64,000 nt of DNA from JBGTFE01 sp049799955 (lineage in GTDB: Bacteria; Acidobacteriota; Blastocatellia; Pyrinomonadales; Pyrinomonadaceae). The notes under the pieces were generated by a model. The model saw nothing but the letters and a program-made list of their open reading frames with translations. It was not told the DNA's origin and ran no database searches. A program made the translations under genes and the position numbers. This document shows, piece after piece, positions 61,211 through 64,000 of the stretch. The stretch's first letter is position 1; each line of letters starts with the position of its first letter. The stretch covers positions 1 through 64,000 of the forward strand of contig JBARIW010000131.1 of assembly GCA_049799955.1 (NCBI GenBank), read 5' to 3'.

Positions 61211-61771
61211 ATGCTTTCTACAATAAAAATTACTGAACTTTTAATCGATTGGAGCACGGGCGACAAAGACGCGCTCGAAAAACTTTTTCCGCTTGTCGAA
61301 AAAGAGCTTCACCGTCTGGCGCATAACTATATGAGAAAGCTGCGACCGGGCAACACTTTGCAAACGACCGCAGTAATTAATGAAACCTATATTCGCCTGG
61401 TTGAGCAGAATAAAGTTCAATGGCAAAATCGCGCGCATTTTTTCAGCATCGCCGCAATTATCATGCGCCGTTTTTTGCTTAATTACATCCGCGACGGTAA
61501 AGCCATAAAACGCGGCGGCGGCGCTATCGAAATTTCGCTGACTGACGCGATGAGCGTCGCGGAAGATAAATCCCACGAAATTCTCGCGCTCGAAGAAGCC
61601 TTATGCAGGCTGGCGGAAATTGACGAACGCAAGGCGAAGGTCGTCGAGCTCCAGTATTACGGCGGATTGAATGTTAATGAAATTGCCGAGGTATTAAAGG
61701 TTTCTGCCATTACGGTCAGGCGCGACTGGGCGATGGCGAAAGCGTGGCTGGCGCGGGAAGTCAGGAAATGA
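61211..61771 (+). CDS. ECF-type sigma factor (acidobacterial/planctomycete type)
   Basis: 186 residues. ITELLIDWSTGDKDALEKLF, then LHRLAHNYMRKLRPGNTLQT and AVINETYIRLVEQNKVQWQN fit region 2 of the ECF subfamily that accompanies Ser/Thr kinases, with RAHFFSIAAIIMRRFLLNYI. Region 4 (about 120-185) has RKAKVVELQYYGGLNVNEIA and VSAITVRRDWAMAKAWL. Its stop overlaps the kinase start (ATGA at 61768), so kinase and sigma factor are translationally coupled. Confidence 0.92.
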   Translation: MLSTIKITELLIDWSTGDKDALEKLFPLVEKELHRLAHNYMRKLRPGNTLQTTAVINETYIRLVEQNKVQWQNRAHFFSIAAIIMRRFLLNYIRDGKAIKRGGGAIEISLTDAMSVAEDKSHEILALEEALCRLAEIDERKAKVVELQYYGGLNVNEIAEVLKVSAITVRRDWAMAKAWLAREVRK

Positions 61772-64000
61772 AGAAAAATAACTGGAAAAGAGTCGAAAAG
61801 ATTTTTCACGCGACGCTCGATTTACCTTCGGAAGAAAGAAAAACATATCTTCAAAAGGTCTGCGCGGGCGACGGCAAGCTTTTTTCCGATGTCGAATCGC
61901 TAATAAATTCTCTTGAAAAAGATTCGGATTTCCTCGATGAGCCTATTTTTGAATTCGGTCTCGGCGCGCTCTACGAAAACGGGAAAAAAAGTCTTACGGG
62001 TAAGACCATCGGGTTTTATGAATTACAGGAAAAAATCGGCGCAGGCGGGATGGGCGAGGTTTATAAAGCCGTCGATAAGCGCCTCAACCGGCATGTCGCG
62101 CTGAAGTTTCTCTCCGAATCGCCGGAAAACGATTATGCGTCAAAACGTCAACTCGTAAAAGAGGCGCAAGCCGCCGCCGCGCTTGAACATCCGAATATCT
62201 GCGCCGTTCACGGCATCGAGCAGACGGACGAGCATCACTTTATCGTGATGCAGCACATCGAAGGGAGAACGCTCGCCGAAATTATCGAGAATGAATCTAT
62301 CGGCGTGGAGGACTTCAAATCAATCGCACGGCAGATGATAACCGCCGTCGCCTTTGCACATGAACACGGCGTCATTCACCGCGACCTCAAACCCGGAAAT
62401 ATTATGCTGACGACCGAGGCGCATATAAAAGTTCTCGATTTCGGATTAGCAAAAGTCATTCGTCAAAAACATCTCATTGACGGCGAAACCGACAACAAGA
62501 GCAATTTTTCGCAAAACGGACTTGTTATCGGGACGGTTTCATATATGTCGCCCGAACAGCTTCGCGGCGAAAAAATTGATTATCAAAGCGATATCTTCAG
62601 CGTCGGGATTATTCTCTACGAGCTGCTTGCCAAAAAAAATCCGTTCAGCCGCAAGAGTCAGGCGGAAACGATTGCCGCGATTTTGAATCACGAACCGCCC
62701 GCATTGGGAAAAATTGCGCCGGATTTTCCCGCAAGCCTGATAAATCTGGTTGAAAAATGTCTGCAAAAAGAGCCTGAAAAGAGATTCCAGTCGGCGTCGG
62801 GAATTTTAGTCGAACTCGACAAAAGCGAATCTGAAAATTACCGTGAGATTGCTTTTAAGCGTCATCGAATGTTTTTTGTTAAAGCAGTAATTGCCGTCTT
62901 TATTCTGATAGCTGTTTTGGCATTTGCAATTTCCTACGCTACTAAACATTCGCGCAGAACAATCGCCGTTCTGCCGATTTCTTTCGACAGCCCGCAATCC
63001 GACAAAGAATATCTGGCGGGCGGAATGACGCAAAGCATTATTGAAAAGCTCTCGTATTTATCGAATCTGGATGTCAAAAGCGAATCTCTCGTCGCGCGCT
63101 ACAAAGGAAAAACGGCAGAACCGCTGACCGCCGGAAAAGAATTGAATGTCGATGCCGTTTTCGTCGGAAGCATTCAGGAACGCGTGGAAGGATTAGTTCT
63201 TTCCACTAAATTAATCAGAATTTCAGACGGCGTGTTGATTGATGCGAACGAGTCGATAGTCGATAAAGCAAAATTGATTGAACTGCCTGAAGGCATCGCT
63301 TCACGAATCATTTATAAAATTCAAACGAAGCTGACGGATGAAGACAAAAGCAAACTAGCCCGAAAAGACACGGAAAGCGAAACCGCTAAAAACTTTTATT
63401 TTCTGGGGCGATTTTATTTGAGAAGAGGAAAGGATGTCGATGACATAGAAAAAGCAGTTGAATTTTTTAGAAATGCAAAAGACATAGACCAGGATTACGC
63501 CAAAGCCTGGGCTGGTTTGGCGGACGCTTATATTTCTCAAACCGCGCCGGGCATAAAGGGAGCAATCACGCCTAAACAAGCCTTCGAATCGGCAGAAAAG
63601 GCAGCCAGAAAAGCTTTAGAGCTGGATAATACTTTATCCGAAGCATACAATGCGCTGGGTTTGATAAGTTTGAGATACAAATGGGATTGGAACGATGCCG
63701 AACGCAATTTCAGATTGGCAATTGACCGCGATGCTAAATTTTTACCGGCGCATTTCGGGTTGATAAACGTGTTGAAGCTACAGGAACGCTATGATGAAGC
63801 AATAGAGGAAGCAAAAAAAGTAAAAGAGATTGACCCGTTATCCATCAACTCCGATGTCCAGATTGCCTTAATGTATTACAGAAAACACGACTACCGGCAG
63901 ATGGACAATATTTTGTCCGATTTGCTTCAAAGATTTCCCGATGACAGGACTGTAAAATACGTTCGGGTATATCAGTTTTTGAAAACGGAAAGATTCAAAG
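61768..64000 (+). CDS. Ser/Thr kinase with TPR region (partial)
   Basis: At least 744 codons; the 3' end lies outside the window. The N-terminal region (WKRVEKIFHATLDLPSEERK) is the usual leader of this kinase group. The kinase domain (about 90-355) has IGAGGMGEVYKAV, VALKFLSES, HRDLKPGNIML and VLDFGLAKV. One transmembrane helix (about 368-390, VKAVIAVFILIAVLAFAISY) precedes a TolB-like domain (TIAVLPISFDSPQSDKEYLA) and TPR repeats (from about 550, NFYFLGRFYLRRGKDVD, AWAGLADAYISQ, LSEAYNALGLISLRYKWDW). With the ECF sigma factor it should form a phosphorylation-controlled regulatory pair. Confidence 0.92.
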   Translation, partial: MKKNNWKRVEKIFHATLDLPSEERKTYLQKVCAGDGKLFSDVESLINSLEKDSDFLDEPIFEFGLGALYENGKKSLTGKTIGFYELQEKIGAGGMGEVYKAVDKRLNRHVALKFLSESPENDYASKRQLVKEAQAAAALEHPNICAVHGIEQTDEHHFIVMQHIEGRTLAEIIENESIGVEDFKSIARQMITAVAFAHEHGVIHRDLKPGNIMLTTEAHIKVLDFGLAKVIRQKHLIDGETDNKSNFSQNGLVIGTVSYMSPEQLRGEKIDYQSDIFSVGIILYELLAKKNPFSRKSQAETIAAILNHEPPALGKIAPDFPASLINLVEKCLQKEPEKRFQSASGILVELDKSESENYREIAFKRHRMFFVKAVIAVFILIAVLAFAISYATKHSRRTIAVLPISFDSPQSDKEYLAGGMTQSIIEKLSYLSNLDVKSESLVARYKGKTAEPLTAGKELNVDAVFVGSIQERVEGLVLSTKLIRISDGVLIDANESIVDKAKLIELPEGIASRIIYKIQTKLTDEDKSKLARKDTESETAKNFYFLGRFYLRRGKDVDDIEKAVEFFRNAKDIDQDYAKAWAGLADAYISQTAPGIKGAITPKQAFESAEKAARKALELDNTLSEAYNALGLISLRYKWDWNDAERNFRLAIDRDAKFLPAHFGLINVLKLQERYDEAIEEAKKVKEIDPLSINSDVQIALMYYRKHDYRQMDNILSDLLQRFPDDRTVKYVRVYQFLKTERFK

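Overview
The window looks like chromosome of an acidobacterium, most likely class Blastocatellia (Pyrinomonadaceae-like). This is inferred from gene content, not from a marker gene. The clues are a VWFA-related secreted protein of the acidobacterial type, a winged-helix/TolB-propeller regulator, an ECF sigma factor coupled to a TPR-bearing Ser/Thr kinase, a second kinase followed by a TPR protein, a large thioester alpha-2-macroglobulin, many secreted proteins, and a genome of roughly 50% GC. No IS element, prophage or CRISPR array is visible.

Layout. 1-9.4 kb: envelope and unknown genes (secreted protein, DUF2971, LON-domain protein, KdsD, NTF2-like protein, TonB-domain lipoprotein, ricin/papain-like secreted protein), a degenerate 21-bp tandem repeat and a decayed membrane-protein pseudogene. 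9.4-21.5 kb: a wHTH/TolB regulator, a giant PQQ/Ig/FG-GAP surface protein and an alpha-2-macroglobulin. 21.8-26.5 kb: PspA and a membrane partner, a MazF toxin-antitoxin pair, an orphan ATP-grasp enzyme, then an AT-richer insert holding a fusion of a J-domain-less DnaJ chaperone body to a TIR domain. 26.6-38.3 kb: TPR membrane proteins, an ECF sigma/anti-sigma pair split by a candidate structured element, a CrtC/AttH-like protein, a kinase/TPR pair, a VWA protein and tRNA-Arg(ACG), followed by a truncated alcohol dehydrogenase. 38.4-44.5 kb: a CheB-type signalling cluster (CheB, CheB-CheR-PAS-kinase fusion, two response regulators). 44.8-53.7 kb: a glycosyltransferase, UDP-galactopyranose mutase and galE-galT-galK operon with two small unknown genes, then two paralogous GH1-like proteins. 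54-60.3 kb: a PYP-fold PAS protein, then a complete cyanophycin operon (cyanophycinase, DUF389-like membrane protein, cyanophycin synthetase, isoaspartyl dipeptidase). 60.5-64 kb: a small membrane coiled-coil protein, an ECF sigma factor and a kinase that runs off the end.

The most noteworthy items are the DnaJ-TIR fusion (possible chaperone-sensing NADase), a set of intergenic hairpins each built from a different 6-8-nt tandem unit and placed next to stop codons, the 218-bp structured element between sigma and anti-sigma genes, the recurrent GGAAAATCCCT box, and the membrane protein embedded in the cyanophycin operon.
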